A DNA stretch of 35,597 nucleotides, taken from positions 1-35,597 of the forward strand of contig JAAYND010000017.1 in the NCBI GenBank assembly GCA_012521035.1. The letters are read 5' to 3'. Numbering within the stretch: position 1 is the first letter of the stretch; each line of letters opens with the position of its first letter. A program made the translations under genes and the position numbers. The notes beneath the pieces were generated by a model, which saw only the letters and a program-made list of their open reading frames with translations, was not told the DNA's origin and made no database searches. This DNA comes from Methanomicrobiales archaeon (GTDB taxonomy: Archaea > Halobacteriota > Methanomicrobia > Methanomicrobiales > Methanoculleaceae). Below are positions 1 through 10,783 of this stretch, piece after piece.

Positions 1-680
1 AAGAACTCTCCGGGTTCGAGCTCAGCGAGTTCCTCGACCTCCTTTCTGGATGAGAAGAAGAGATTGACGGCTTTTAAGTCATTCTCGATCGAGAGCTTCC
101 CGATGATCTGGCTGTTGCACTGCGAGAGAACGTTCTTTGCCACGAGCGACGGCCGCTGGGTTGCGACCATCAATCCGAGTCCGCGTTTCCGGCCCCGGCG
201 GGATATCTCCTCAATCCTCTGTATGGGGGTGCCGATCTGCGGTATGAACTTGTCAGCCTCCTCCACGATCAGGAGGAAGGGCTGCTTCAGCCGGCTCTCA
301 AGGTCGTAGAGGATCTCGGCGAGCTTCGTCACCTCCTCGCGCATATCCGCCGCCTCCGAGACGTCGAATATCACCGCCGCCCTGGAGCGGATGGCCTCCT
401 GCATCACCTCCCTGAGATCGACCTTCCCGATCTCCGCGTCACAACCCTCGCCGGCACCGAGCCAGATGAGGGAGAACCGGTCCTTGAGCGAGAAGTACTC
501 CCCCTCCGTATCGATGATACAGAACCCTATCCGCGCCTGGAGGAGCTGCTCACAGAGGACAGCGATCCCCCAGCTCTTCCCGGCGCCCGACTGCGCTATG
601 ATGCAGGTCCGTCCCGTGACCACCTCCTGGGCATCGACGGCGACATCCCGGTCGCCGGCCTTTCCGATGACGAGATCCAT
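1..680 (-). CDS. HerA/DUF87-like ATP-binding protein, N-terminal part (C-terminus beyond window edge)
   Basis: Reverse-strand reading frame from ATG at 680: MDLVIGKAGDRDVAVDAQEVVTGRTCIIAQSGAGKSWGIAVLCEQLLQARIGFCIIDTEGEYFSLKDRF...; Walker A (QSGAGKSW) and IIDTEGEY typical of HerA/DUF87 ATPases; open to the left edge, so not in the ORF track. Confidence 0.8.
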   Translation of the reverse strand, partial: MDLVIGKAGDRDVAVDAQEVVTGRTCIIAQSGAGKSWGIAVLCEQLLQARIGFCIIDTEGEYFSLKDRFSLIWLGAGEGCDAEIGKVDLREVMQEAIRSRAAVIFDVSEAADMREEVTKLAEILYDLESRLKQPFLLIVEEADKFIPQIGTPIQRIEEISRRGRKRGLGLMVATQRPSLVAKNVLSQCNSQIIGKLSIENDLKAVNLFFSSRKEVEELAELEPGEF

Positions 681-769
681 TCGATAAAATGATCACAGGA
701 TGCCGGAAGTGTTAAGGTTTCGCTTCGGTTCCACGGGGGCGTATTCGAGGATCAGAGAGAAATCCAGTG

Positions 770-2134
770 TTACCTGTTCCGGAGGAGGGATAGAACTACT
801 CCAACCACCGAGAGTACACCGAACGCAAGGAAGATCAGTTGCAGGCTCCTCTGGAACTCCGGGAATATAGCCGGCGTGACGACGGTCGACCCCATGATGA
901 ACGCAAAGACGACGAGGACCGCCCCCATGGAGAGCATCATGCCAAGCGATCGCATCATCGCCGTCATCGCCGATGCGCTCCCATAGAACCTCGTCTCCAC
1001 GCAGCCCATTATGGCGGTGGTGTTCGGGGACGAGAAGAGACCGAGTCCGATACCGAGGATCGCCAGGAGCGCGACGATCACCGTGATCGGCGTCGTATCC
1101 GATATAGCGGCAAGACCGAAGAGACAGACGGCCGAGAGCGCCATCCCCACCGAGGCAACGTGCCCGGGCTGCACCCGGTCGGCGAGGCGGCCCGAGATCG
1201 GTGCGACGAAGACCTGGATGATCGGCTGCACGAGGAGGAGGGTTCCCGCGGCGACGGGCTCATAGCCCCGTATGTACTGGAGGTAGAGAGAGAGGAGGAA
1301 CCCGACAGCGTATGTGGCGCTGTAGTTGATCAGGGCGGCGCCGTTTGATGCGGCAAAGACACGGTTTTTCGTGAAGAGCGATACCGGGAAGAGAGGGCTT
1401 TTGCGCCGCCGCTCCACCACGTAGAAGGCCGCCCCGAGGATGAGCGCCGCTACGAGGAGGAGCATGCCGTCCGGGGTGGTAGCTCTCGCGAGGCCCAGGA
1501 AGAGGCAGAAGATCAGGGCGGAAGAGAGGATCAGGCCCGGCAGATCGAACTCCTCTGGATGCCGCTCGTTCAGGAACGCCGGGAACCTTCCGGCGTAGGC
1601 GAGAGCCGGGACAGCGATGGCCAGGGTCACGACAAATATGCTTCTCCAGCCGAAGAACTGGGTCAGTGCACCACCGAGGAACGGGCCGAGGGAGAGGCCG
1701 GCATAGACTGCGGTGGCGTTGAGCCCGATGGCGTAACCCCGCTCGCCAGGCGGGTAGAGACAGGTGATCAGGGCCACGCTGTTTGCGTAGATCATGGCGC
1801 CGCCGATCCCCTGCACGAACCTGAAGAGGAGGAGCATGCCGATCGTGGGCGTGAAGATGGAGAGGAGAGAGCCCACGACATAGACGATGACCCCGATCAT
1901 GAAGACGGTGACCCGTCCCCGGGAGTCACCGAGCTTTCCCGCCGGGAGGAGGAATATGACCGATGCGAGGAGGTAGGCACTCGTGACCCAGGCGAGTGTT
2001 GCAGCGTCGGCGACGAATTCCGCCCCGATTGCCGGGAGGGCGAGGTTGACCGCTGTGCCGGTGAAGGGATTTAAGAACGTTGCGATGGTGATGAGTATCA
2101 GGACGAATCTTCGCGAGTATGACTGCTCCACCAT
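770..2134 (-). CDS. MFS transporter, DHA2/EmrB-QacA-like drug exporter
   Basis: 454 aa, many hydrophobic helices; MFS-like motifs (LPAGKLGDSRGRVTVFMIGV, RFVQGIGGAMIYANSVALI). Confidence 0.85.
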   Translation of the reverse strand: MVEQSYSRRFVLILITIATFLNPFTGTAVNLALPAIGAEFVADAATLAWVTSAYLLASVIFLLPAGKLGDSRGRVTVFMIGVIVYVVGSLLSIFTPTIGMLLLFRFVQGIGGAMIYANSVALITCLYPPGERGYAIGLNATAVYAGLSLGPFLGGALTQFFGWRSIFVVTLAIAVPALAYAGRFPAFLNERHPEEFDLPGLILSSALIFCLFLGLARATTPDGMLLLVAALILGAAFYVVERRRKSPLFPVSLFTKNRVFAASNGAALINYSATYAVGFLLSLYLQYIRGYEPVAAGTLLLVQPIIQVFVAPISGRLADRVQPGHVASVGMALSAVCLFGLAAISDTTPITVIVALLAILGIGLGLFSSPNTTAIMGCVETRFYGSASAMTAMMRSLGMMLSMGAVLVVFAFIMGSTVVTPAIFPEFQRSLQLIFLAFGVLSVVGVVLSLLRNR

Positions 2135-2325
2135 TATTCCTCGTGCAAAACCCGACCCGGGCCCTGCAGTACAGAGTATTCGCGTTCATCGGGGATAAGA
2201 GCACTGACCCACCCGGATCGGCTCCGGGCGGAAAGGAGGGGGGAGGAGGCCACCCTGACCCTCAAAACAGGTATCGAGGCACCGATCTCTCACGGGGACG
2301 CGCAGGGCTGACCGACCCGGGAGCC

Positions 2326-2664
2326 CTACCGCCGGATCGCCCCTGCGATGGCGCCGCCGATGAGGGAGAGCAGACCCTGGTAGATGAACGCCGATACTAT
2401 GATGATAAGCGACGTCCCGACGCCCGCGATGAACCCGAACGCCCCGAGGAGAACCGTGCCGCCTATAAGGAGCAGCACCGAGATGATGATGGCGCCGAGG
2501 ATGCCGGCGAACAGTCCGGCTTTTGCGCCGTTCCCGATCCCGCCCCTGACCATCCAGCCGGCGACGAATCCACCGACCAGTGGCCCGACGACAGGCAGCA
2601 GGAAGCCGAGTATGAGCCCTACGAGCCAGCCTACGATGACACCTGTCCAGAAATTATTTGCCAT
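2326..2664 (-). CDS. Small glycine-rich membrane protein (DUF5518-like)
   Basis: 112 aa, WLVGLILGFLLPVVGPLVGGFVAGWMVRGGIGNGAKAGLFAGILGAI pattern of short archaeal membrane proteins. Confidence 0.6.
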   Translation of the reverse strand: MANNFWTGVIVGWLVGLILGFLLPVVGPLVGGFVAGWMVRGGIGNGAKAGLFAGILGAIIISVLLLIGGTVLLGAFGFIAGVGTSLIIIVSAFIYQGLLSLIGGAIAGAIRR

Positions 2665-2729
2665 AACCTATTCTTCACCGGCGGATGGACACGGAGATCT
2701 ATAATATAAACGTTGGGGTCGGGCCCCGG

Positions 2730-3674
2730 TTATGGGTGAATCCGGGTGCCCACACGCCCGGCCAGGGCGTCGCCCGCAGAGTCGAGCGACGTTATGATCA
2801 CCCGGCGGCCCCCGGCCTCCAGGAACGCTATCGCCGCCTCGATCTTTGGCCCCATGGTTCCGGGCGGGAAATGCGTAGCCGCAAGATGCTCTTTTGCCTC
2901 GGCGACCGTCATATCGCGGAGTACCTTCTGGTCCGGAGAACCATAATCCAGGTAGACGGACTCGACATCCGTCAGGATCAGGAGATCGTCGGCATCGACG
3001 AGCCGGGCGAGGAGTGCTGCGGTGTAATCCTTGTCCACAACGCCCTCGACGCCGTGGAGGGTGCCGCCCGGACCATCGACAACCGGTATACCCCCACCAC
3101 CGGCAGCGATCACGACCGCCCCGCCGTGGAAGAGACGGGATATGACCTCCCTCTCCACGATGGTCACCGGGCGCGGCGAGGGAACCACCCGCCGGTACCC
3201 ACGGTTCGGGAGCTCCACCATCTTCCAGCCATTCTTTTCTATGAGATCCCCTGCCTGCTTTTCAGTATAGTATGGACCGATCGGCTTTGTCGGGTTCTCA
3301 AACGCCGGATCATCGCCCCTGACCAGGGTCTGCGTCAGCACAGCCACGACCGGGCGGGCGTATCCCGCCTCATTGAGAGCCTCATTCAGCGACTGCTGGA
3401 GCATGTACCCGATCATGCCCTGGCTCTCGGCCCCGCAGACATCGAGCGGCATCGGCGGGAGGATATCCTTTGCTATCTCGTTTCGGAGGAGGATATCCCC
3501 CACCTGCGGCCCGTTTCCATGCGTTACGATGACGTCATACCCCGCGCGGATGATATCCACGATATGCCTTGATGTCCGGCGGACGTTTGCGAGCTGCGCC
3601 TCAGCGGTTCCCTTCTCCCCGTGCCGCCGGATGGCGTTACCGCCGAGCGCTATAACCACAGCCTTCTCCACCAT
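2730..3674 (-). CDS. arcC: Carbamate kinase
   Basis: 314 aa amino-acid-kinase fold: VVIALGGNAIRRHGEKGTAEAQ, VTHGNGPQVGDILLRNE, VVIAAGGGGIPVV, FPPGTMGPKIEAAIAFLEAGGRRVIITS. Confidence 0.93.
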   Translation of the reverse strand: MVEKAVVIALGGNAIRRHGEKGTAEAQLANVRRTSRHIVDIIRAGYDVIVTHGNGPQVGDILLRNEIAKDILPPMPLDVCGAESQGMIGYMLQQSLNEALNEAGYARPVVAVLTQTLVRGDDPAFENPTKPIGPYYTEKQAGDLIEKNGWKMVELPNRGYRRVVPSPRPVTIVEREVISRLFHGGAVVIAAGGGGIPVVDGPGGTLHGVEGVVDKDYTAALLARLVDADDLLILTDVESVYLDYGSPDQKVLRDMTVAEAKEHLAATHFPPGTMGPKIEAAIAFLEAGGRRVIITSLDSAGDALAGRVGTRIHP

Positions 3675-3679
3675 TCACA

Positions 3680-4978
3680 TCACCCCCTCTCCAGTGCACA
3701 GGTCATACAGTGAGGACCACCGTATCCCCCGGTCAGGTTCTCGAAGTGCAACGGATAGGTCTCGATATCGTGCTGGTAGAACTCCACCCGGTGCGGGAAG
3801 AACTGGCCGGCGTTTCGGATCCGGCGGTAGTCCTCCTCTGCGTGCCGGAGGAGATCCCCGTAGCGTTCCGGATCGGCCCCGGCCTTCCTCGCCAGGTTTG
3901 TAAGCACCATCTTCATAACCCGCTCGCCCTCTACCGTGAGGATGATACCGTCCTGGATACAGAGGACGTTTGCGGCGTAGGAGAGTTGTTCAAGGACCGA
4001 GAGGTCGATCACCGCAAAACCCTTTGAGCGGATGTAGTCATGGAGGCTCATGGTCTCCCCCGATGGCTCGTATCCCTCGCCCGCCCGGTGGTAGATATCA
4101 ACCTCTGCCTTCCGGAGGAGGAACTCAGCGCCGATCACCACATCGCTCGATGCGACGTTGAAGTAGGTATCGAGGTGCATATCGATCATCGGGTCAGGCC
4201 GCCCGCTCGGTATGAGGGGATGGCCCGGCTGGTGGACGACACCGATCTCATCAAAACCCGTGGCACAGGTGAGGAACTGGCGGATCCCGGCCTCGTTCGT
4301 CCGGTCCCCGGTGCCGATGAGGGCAAACTCCCCCATAGGTATGAAGTCGCCGCCCTCAAACGTCCCGGGCTCCTGTATCGTTCCGGCGATGGGGATGCCG
4401 AGGATCTCCCAGAGGAACCGGGTTATATCAACCTCCCGGGACCGCTGCGGTTTTGCCGGCCGCGTGCTGACGAGGCCGCACCCGGTGACCACCTGCTGAT
4501 CGCGCATGAAGTAGAGATTTGTGAGCGGTCCATGCCCCTGAATCCGGACATCCACACCGCCACCGGTATCCGCCTGCCCCACCTCAAGGACCGGGCTTAA
4601 GAGGAGGAGGGTGAAGAAGTGCTGCGAGTCGAGGGCATCTGCGTTTTCTTCCATGCTCCTCCGGGCCGCCTCAACCTCCTCGCCCTCGCCCCTGATGGTG
4701 ACGGCCTCGTGTGCCTGCTCGATGAGTCGCCGGCGCACGGCAGGGTCACGGTCAGCGGTATCGAGGATGGTCTCCTTGAGCCGCAGAACCCGGACGCCGA
4801 ACTCTTCCCGGAGTGTATACTCAAGGCGCTCGTGCTCCCGGCGCGCCTCGTAGCGGCTGAACGCCCGCTCGTAGAGCGCCGCATGCGGATCGAGCAACCC
4901 GAAGAACATCTCAATTCCTGGCCGGTGGACGGCAACCCGCCGGAGCCTCTCCCATTCTGCCTGAACTCTCGCTGTCAT
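3680..4978 (-). CDS. arcA: Arginine deiminase
   Basis: 432 aa; FEGGDFIPMGEFALIGTGDRTNEAG, HLDTYFNV, C-terminal catalytic-Cys context GGYGGPHCMTCALERG; 5 nt upstream of arcC on the same strand. Confidence 0.88.
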   Translation of the reverse strand: MTARVQAEWERLRRVAVHRPGIEMFFGLLDPHAALYERAFSRYEARREHERLEYTLREEFGVRVLRLKETILDTADRDPAVRRRLIEQAHEAVTIRGEGEEVEAARRSMEENADALDSQHFFTLLLLSPVLEVGQADTGGGVDVRIQGHGPLTNLYFMRDQQVVTGCGLVSTRPAKPQRSREVDITRFLWEILGIPIAGTIQEPGTFEGGDFIPMGEFALIGTGDRTNEAGIRQFLTCATGFDEIGVVHQPGHPLIPSGRPDPMIDMHLDTYFNVASSDVVIGAEFLLRKAEVDIYHRAGEGYEPSGETMSLHDYIRSKGFAVIDLSVLEQLSYAANVLCIQDGIILTVEGERVMKMVLTNLARKAGADPERYGDLLRHAEEDYRRIRNAGQFFPHRVEFYQHDIETYPLHFENLTGGYGGPHCMTCALERG

Positions 4979-5094
4979 CTAACCCCTCGCCCCCGCCCGG
5001 GGGGCGATCACTCCTGCAGAAAGTGGACCATTCTGACGCTTGATGAGAAAACTGGTGCTTGAGGTGGCGGCAAACGCCGTCTGATCGTTGAGAA

Positions 5095-5108
5095 AGGTTT
5101 TTATGTAT
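5095..5108 (-). promoter_or_regulatory. Putative TATA box for the arcA-arcC transcript
   Basis: Minus strand ATACATAAAAACC in otherwise GC-rich sequence, ~120 nt upstream of the arcA ATG. Confidence 0.35.
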
Positions 5109-5406
5109 TGATGCATCCGTTGGCACTCCAGTCAGGAAACTTCTCGCTGGAAAATGGATAAATCTGTCGCGAACCCTGCCCACCCATCGACCGGGGGAGC
5201 GAAATCCTGGAAACCGCCGCGCCGCCCTGGCGCACGATGCGAAGTCGGAGGGCGGGTTATCGGGGATTTTTGCCGCACGGTATCCCGGGCCGAAGCCGGA
5301 TATGAGCAATTTTGCGATTATCCGCATCCGGAGAGGGGAAAAGAAAATATGGACGTTCTACATGAAAGTACTGTTACGCGCCGGGCGGAGAACAGGGCGG
5401 CACCTC

Positions 5407-6357
5407 ATGAGGGAGGATAACATCATCGAGGTGAGAGACCTCGAACATTCATTTGGCGAGATTCAGGCAGTGCGTAGCGTCAGTTTCAGCGTCCGGAAAG
5501 GTGAGATCTTCTCCTTCCTCGGTCCGAACGGTGCGGGAAAGAGCACAACCATCAACGTCCTGACGACGCTCCTCCCCATACAGAAGGGCACAGTGCGGGT
5601 GGCCGGCTACGACCTCGCGCGGGAGCCCGAGAGGGTCAGGGAGTCTATCGGCATCGTCTTTCAGGATGAGGTTCTGGACCGCGATCTCACGGTCTGGGAG
5701 ACGATGGAGTTTCACGGGCGACTCTACTCGATCCCCCGCGATGAGCGGCGGCAGAGGATCGATGATATGCTCGCAGTGGTGGAACTTGAGGCAAAACGGG
5801 ATGTGCGGACAAAGCACCTCTCGGGCGGCATGAAACGGCGACTCGAGATCGCGCGCGGGCTTATGACCAGGCCAGAAGTCCTCTTCCTGGACGAGCCGAC
5901 GCAGGGACTTGATCCCCAGACCCGGCTGCGGATGTGGGACTACATCAGGCAGGTGAACGCTGCCGGGACGACGATATTCCTGACGACGCACTACATGGAC
6001 GAGGCCGATATGCTCTCAGACCGGATCAGCATCATCGACCACGGCAGGATCGTCGTAACCGGTACCCCCGAGGAGCTCAAGGATGCCCTCGGCGAGGATG
6101 TTATCTACCTGGAGACCGTGGATGACGCGAGGGCAGAGGAAGCCATCCAGGGGATCGATGAGATACGATCGATCACGGAGTCACCCAGGGGGCTTTCGAT
6201 AACGATATCAACCGATGGAAGTCACTGCCTCCCGAGGATCGTCGAGCTGGTGCGCGGCGCCGGCATCGATATCGTGAGCGCGAACCTCAAGAAACCGACG
6301 ATGGACGACGTATTCGTCCACTACACCGGCAGGGAACTGCGCGACATGGGAGGGTGA
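5407..6357 (+). CDS. ABC transporter ATP-binding protein, DrrA/daunorubicin-type exporter family
   Basis: Walker A GPNGAGKST, signature LSGGMKRRLEIARGL, Walker B VLFLDEPTQGLDP; ORF open from 5302 but the domain begins after in-frame ATG 5407. Confidence 0.9.
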   Translation: MREDNIIEVRDLEHSFGEIQAVRSVSFSVRKGEIFSFLGPNGAGKSTTINVLTTLLPIQKGTVRVAGYDLAREPERVRESIGIVFQDEVLDRDLTVWETMEFHGRLYSIPRDERRQRIDDMLAVVELEAKRDVRTKHLSGGMKRRLEIARGLMTRPEVLFLDEPTQGLDPQTRLRMWDYIRQVNAAGTTIFLTTHYMDEADMLSDRISIIDHGRIVVTGTPEELKDALGEDVIYLETVDDARAEEAIQGIDEIRSITESPRGLSITISTDGSHCLPRIVELVRGAGIDIVSANLKKPTMDDVFVHYTGRELRDMGG

Positions 6358-6366
6358 GGGGATCGA

Positions 6367-7203
6367 ATGGCATGGGAGTTTCTTACCGTCTACTGGCGGG
6401 AGATGATCAGGTTTGTCAGGTTCAGGACGCAACTTTTCTCGTCGCTCCTGCAACCGGCGCTCTGGATGGCGTTCTTCGGTGTCGCAATGTCAGCAAACTT
6501 CAACCGGTTCACCGCTACCATCCCCGTCCCGCCGGGCACGATCCCGGTCGATTACCTCACGTTCATGGCCGCCGGCATGATCGCGATGACGAGCCTCTTT
6601 ACGAGCCTCTTCGGCGGCATGAGTCTCCTATTCGATAAGAACTGGGGGTTGATGCGGGAGATGCTCGCAAGCCCCATGCCCCGGACCCACATAATGCTGG
6701 GGGTCAGCCTCTCGGGTATAACGAAGTCGTTCATCCAGGTCGTGATCATAATGGCGTTTGGCCTCATCCTCGGGGTCGAGTTCTTCCCGGGGTACTCACC
6801 GGCCCGGATCGCCGTCTCGATCCTCGGCATACTCACCTTCGTCGGTGTCTTCTCGCTCGGGTTCCTCCTCTTCTCATCAAACATATCGATGCGTCTAGAG
6901 AGCCCTGAGGGACTCCAGGGGATCATCACCCTCCTCACGATGCCGCTCTTCTTCGTCTCTAACGCCCTCTACCCGATCCAGGCCTTCCCCCCATTCTTGC
7001 AGACCCTCTCGGCATACAACCCCCTGACACACCTGGTCAACGGTATCCGCTACTTCGCCCTCGGAAGCGAGTTCTTCGCTGTCGGTGCGGAGTACTCCTA
7101 CACCCCGGCCGATATCCTCCTCTCGTTCTCCTACCTCCTGGTCTTCGCGGCGGTGATGTACATACTCGCCCGGCAGGCGTTCCAGAGAGCGGTGGTGACG
7201 TAG
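6367..7203 (+). CDS. ABC-2 type transporter permease
   Basis: 278 aa, six hydrophobic segments, ABC-2 end motif SNALYPIQAFPPFLQTLSAYNPLTHLVNGIRY; directly follows the ATPase. Confidence 0.9.
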   Translation: MAWEFLTVYWREMIRFVRFRTQLFSSLLQPALWMAFFGVAMSANFNRFTATIPVPPGTIPVDYLTFMAAGMIAMTSLFTSLFGGMSLLFDKNWGLMREMLASPMPRTHIMLGVSLSGITKSFIQVVIIMAFGLILGVEFFPGYSPARIAVSILGILTFVGVFSLGFLLFSSNISMRLESPEGLQGIITLLTMPLFFVSNALYPIQAFPPFLQTLSAYNPLTHLVNGIRYFALGSEFFAVGAEYSYTPADILLSFSYLLVFAAVMYILARQAFQRAVVT

Positions 7204-7284
7204 TATCTCACCCCGCCGGGACGCGGATCAAAAACCTGCCCGTAACCTTTTACCTGCACCGGATCAATCTCTCGTGTATCCGCC

Positions 7285-8259
7285 ATGACACATCTTCTCT
7301 CCTTCACTGCCGGGGGGGTGACCTGCGCCCTCCCTCTTGCCAGGATCCGGCAGGTCATCAGTATGGTGGAGCTCAAGGCCCCGGCCGGAGAGCGCCCCGG
7401 GGAGATCGGAACCATGAACCTGCATGGCAGGACTGTGCCGGTCTACTCGCTCCGGAGGCTTCTCGCCCTCCCCGATCGCCCGCCACGCTCCGGCGATGCC
7501 CTCGTCATCGCTCACGGGGATCCAGACTGCGTGGCTCTCCAGGTGGATGCCGTGAAGGGGGTTCGGGCGGGGACGATTCCCACCCCGCAGGTGAGGGGAC
7601 CATCCTCCTCCCCCGGCGCGATCCTGACCGAAGAGGAGGTCTTCATATACGATCTCCCCCTGTTCATCGCGGCGGGAGGAAGCGTACCGCTCCCCCTCCC
7701 CCCGGGCACGGCCGGCGCGGATGAGGACGAAACCCCCCGCGATCCCGTGAAGGAGAGCGCGATCCTCGCCGAGCGGGCCAGGGCGTTCTCGGAGCCAGAG
7801 GAAGAGCCTCGCGAGACCACATCTCCTGAACTCCTCACGTTCCAGCTCGCCGGCCAGGAATACGCCGTCAGAATGCAGTACATCCGGGAGGTCTTCATCA
7901 TACGCGAGATCACGCCGGTCCCGGGGGTGCCCGATTTCATCGCCGGAATCGGCGCCATCAGGGGAGAGATCATATCCATAGTCGACCTCCGCACGCTCTT
8001 CTCCATACCGAAGCACGGTCTGACAGACCTCAACCGGGTCATCGTCCTATCCAATGGGGAAGTGGCCTTCGGGATCCTTGCCGATTACATAACAGGTATC
8101 GGTATCCGGCCGACCGACCGGCTCGCCCCTGTAGAACCGGGTATGACGCCCATCGACCGGAGATACCTGATGGGGGTTGCGGATGGATCGGTTATCGTTC
8201 TCGATGCTGCAGCGATCCTCGCCGATCCGGGGATGGTGGTGGATGAGACCAGGAAATAA
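7285..8259 (+). CDS. Tandem CheW-domain coupling protein
   Basis: 324 aa with two CheW-like halves: N-terminal LLSFTAGGVTCALPLARIRQVI... and C-terminal LLTFQLAGQEYAVRMQYIREVFIIREITPVPGVPDFIAGIGAIRGEIISIVDLRTLF. Confidence 0.88.
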   Translation: MTHLLSFTAGGVTCALPLARIRQVISMVELKAPAGERPGEIGTMNLHGRTVPVYSLRRLLALPDRPPRSGDALVIAHGDPDCVALQVDAVKGVRAGTIPTPQVRGPSSSPGAILTEEEVFIYDLPLFIAAGGSVPLPLPPGTAGADEDETPRDPVKESAILAERARAFSEPEEEPRETTSPELLTFQLAGQEYAVRMQYIREVFIIREITPVPGVPDFIAGIGAIRGEIISIVDLRTLFSIPKHGLTDLNRVIVLSNGEVAFGILADYITGIGIRPTDRLAPVEPGMTPIDRRYLMGVADGSVIVLDAAAILADPGMVVDETRK

Positions 8260-8390
8260 TCCTGCATAATTCAGCCATTATGCTAAAAATCCCTGCAGAA
8301 CTCCCCCTTTTGAGATGAAACATTATTTAACCCGCGGAGGAGCATCAATTTATTGAGTCATAGAGGAGCGAGTGGAACGGAGGCAAGCCC

Positions 8391-10772
8391 ATGTTCACAT
8401 TTTTTTCAGATATGAAGGTCGGGACGAAGATCCTCGTCATCTGCCTGTTTCTGGCGATCGTCCCGACACTTATGCTCGGCCTGGTGGCGTACACCAGCTC
8501 GAGCGGCGTGATCAACGAGCAGATCGAGACGCTGCTTGAGACACAGGTGCACGACGCGAAGGGATGGACCAACGACGTATACAAACTCACGCGCAATAAG
8601 GTGAACAGCGACCTCAACGTTCTCCGGGAGAACTTCTACGCCCGGGGCACCCCTGAGGTCATCGGCGGGAAACTGACGCTCGTCGGCGCCGGCGGAGATG
8701 CATACGTCATCAACGATAACTTCGAGATCGTCGACCAGGTGCAGTCCCTCGTCGGCGGGGCGGCGACCGTCTTTCAGGTGTATGATAACAACGCCGTCCG
8801 GATCTCCACAAACGTCATCGGGACAGATGGCCGGAGAGCGGTCGGGACCGAACTGACCCAGAACGTCTACGACGTCGTGGTGAGCCAGGGAGAGACCTAC
8901 TACGGGAGCAGGGATCTCTTCGGCAAGCGTTACGTCACCGCGTACGAACCGATAAAAGACAGCAGCGGGAGGATCGTCGGGGTTCTCTTCGTCGGGACGG
9001 AGGAGGAAGAGACCCTCGACGTCTTAAAGACGAGCCTCCGGGAGACGGTCATCGGGAGGAACGGCTACATGTTCGTCATCGACAGCAACGGCCAGGTGCT
9101 CGTGCATCCCACCCTCGAAGGAGAGAACTGGGCCAGAGAGGCTTTTGTCCGGGAGATCCTCCAGAAGGAGGTCGGGATCATCCGCCACCAGGTCGACGGG
9201 ACGGATATGATCGATGCCTACACCTACTACGAACCGCTCGACTGGCACATCGTCTCGCGTGCCGAACTCTCTGACTTCACCGGACCTATCGACACGATCA
9301 GAAACACGATCATCGTCGTCGTCCTCGCATCCATCGCCATCGGTGTCGCCATAGCCATCCTCTTTGGCCGCTCAATATCTGACCCCCTGCAACAGGTTGT
9401 CCTGATGTTAAAGGAGCTTCGCAACGGAAACCTCTCCGCCCGGCTCAACATCCGCCGGCAGGATGAGATCGGGGTCATGGCAAAGACGATGGATGAGTTC
9501 GCCGGCGATCTCCAGACGAACGTCGTCGGGAACTTAAAGAAGATAGCACTCGGCGAGTACGTCAGGGAGTTCCCGATCACCGACGAGGGCGATGAGATTC
9601 GGCCCGCACTCGCCCTGATGGTCCAGTCCCTCGACCACCTCCACAAAGAGACGCTCAAACTCACGGATGCCGCCCGTGCAGGCGATCTCTCCATCCGGGG
9701 TGACGAGAAAGCGTTCCGCGGGGGGTACCGTATGATCATCGCCGGATTCAACAAGACCCTTGAGTCGATAACCGAGCCGGTGAACGAGGCGATGCGGCTT
9801 GCGAGGATCTACGCATCCGGTGACTTCACCGCCCGGTTCGACGAGAAGATCCCGGTCGCCGGGGAGTTCGTCGCCTACCGCGATGCCCTCAACACCATCG
9901 GAATCGAACTCTCCCGGCTGATGAAGCTGATCAGCGAGGAGCTCTACGAAGGGGTCTCGGTCCTCTCTCTCGCCTCAAACGAGATCCTGGCGGTCACGAC
10001 CCAGCTCGCTACAGCGAGTTCACAGACGGCAGCAACGGTGAATGAGACCTCAGACTCAGTCGAGAGCGTCAGGAAGAAGACCGAACTTGTGAACCAGAAG
10101 ACGAAGGGCGTCTCCGAGAAGGCGATGAAAGCCCTCGAAGTCTCGAAGGGCGGCCAGAGATCGGTGCGCGAGACACTGGAAGGCATGAACCAGATCCAGC
10201 GGCAGATGGACATCATCCGGATGAACGTCATCAGGCTCTCAGAGCAGAGCCAGGCCGTCGGCGAGATCATCGCCACGGTGACCGATATATCGGAGCAGTC
10301 CAACCTCCTCGCGGTGAACGCATCCATCGAGGCCGCAAAAGCCGGGGAGTTCGGGAAAGGGTTTGCGGTCGTCGCAAACGAGATTCACAACCTCGCCGAG
10401 CAGTCGAAGAAGGCGACATCGAACATCCGGGCCATCCTGACCGATATCCAGCAGGGTGTCTCCTCGACCGCTGCCTCGACCGAACAGGGGATGCGGTCCG
10501 TCGCGGATGCTGTCCGGTTGACGAACAACGCCCAGGAGGCGATCGAGGTGCTCGCCCAGTCGATCGCGGAGACGTCGCAGGAAGTCCTTGAGATCGCCAC
10601 ATCGATCCAGACCCAGGCCTCAGGGGTCGACCAGATCTCAAGCGCGATGGAGAACATACGCGACGCGGCACAGAAGAACCTTGAGACCACCCGCAAGGCG
10701 GAGAAGACCGCCGAGGATCTGCACGAACTCGGCGCCCGATTGAAGAGGATCACCCAGCAGTACCGGGTCTGA
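8391..10772 (+). CDS. Methyl-accepting chemotaxis protein with Cache-type sensor and multiple HAMP-like segments
   Basis: 793 aa; N-terminal TM, extracellular Cache-like region ([39 protein letters not shown]), second TM, HAMP, MCP hairpin tip [42 protein letters not shown]. Confidence 0.95.
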   Translation: MFTFFSDMKVGTKILVICLFLAIVPTLMLGLVAYTSSSGVINEQIETLLETQVHDAKGWTNDVYKLTRNKVNSDLNVLRENFYARGTPEVIGGKLTLVGAGGDAYVINDNFEIVDQVQSLVGGAATVFQVYDNNAVRISTNVIGTDGRRAVGTELTQNVYDVVVSQGETYYGSRDLFGKRYVTAYEPIKDSSGRIVGVLFVGTEEEETLDVLKTSLRETVIGRNGYMFVIDSNGQVLVHPTLEGENWAREAFVREILQKEVGIIRHQVDGTDMIDAYTYYEPLDWHIVSRAELSDFTGPIDTIRNTIIVVVLASIAIGVAIAILFGRSISDPLQQVVLMLKELRNGNLSARLNIRRQDEIGVMAKTMDEFAGDLQTNVVGNLKKIALGEYVREFPITDEGDEIRPALALMVQSLDHLHKETLKLTDAARAGDLSIRGDEKAFRGGYRMIIAGFNKTLESITEPVNEAMRLARIYASGDFTARFDEKIPVAGEFVAYRDALNTIGIELSRLMKLISEELYEGVSVLSLASNEILAVTTQLATASSQTAATVNETSDSVESVRKKTELVNQKTKGVSEKAMKALEVSKGGQRSVRETLEGMNQIQRQMDIIRMNVIRLSEQSQAVGEIIATVTDISEQSNLLAVNASIEAAKAGEFGKGFAVVANEIHNLAEQSKKATSNIRAILTDIQQGVSSTAASTEQGMRSVADAVRLTNNAQEAIEVLAQSIAETSQEVLEIATSIQTQASGVDQISSAMENIRDAAQKNLETTRKAEKTAEDLHELGARLKRITQQYRV

Positions 10773-10783
10773 CACGACATACC

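Noticed and set aside
2685-3572. 295-aa plus-strand ORF
   Set aside because: Antisense to carbamate kinase; low-complexity, charge-rich translation without motifs.
4911-5327. 138-aa minus-strand ORF upstream of arcA
   Set aside because: Overlaps the arcA start and the presumed promoter region; composition not protein-like.
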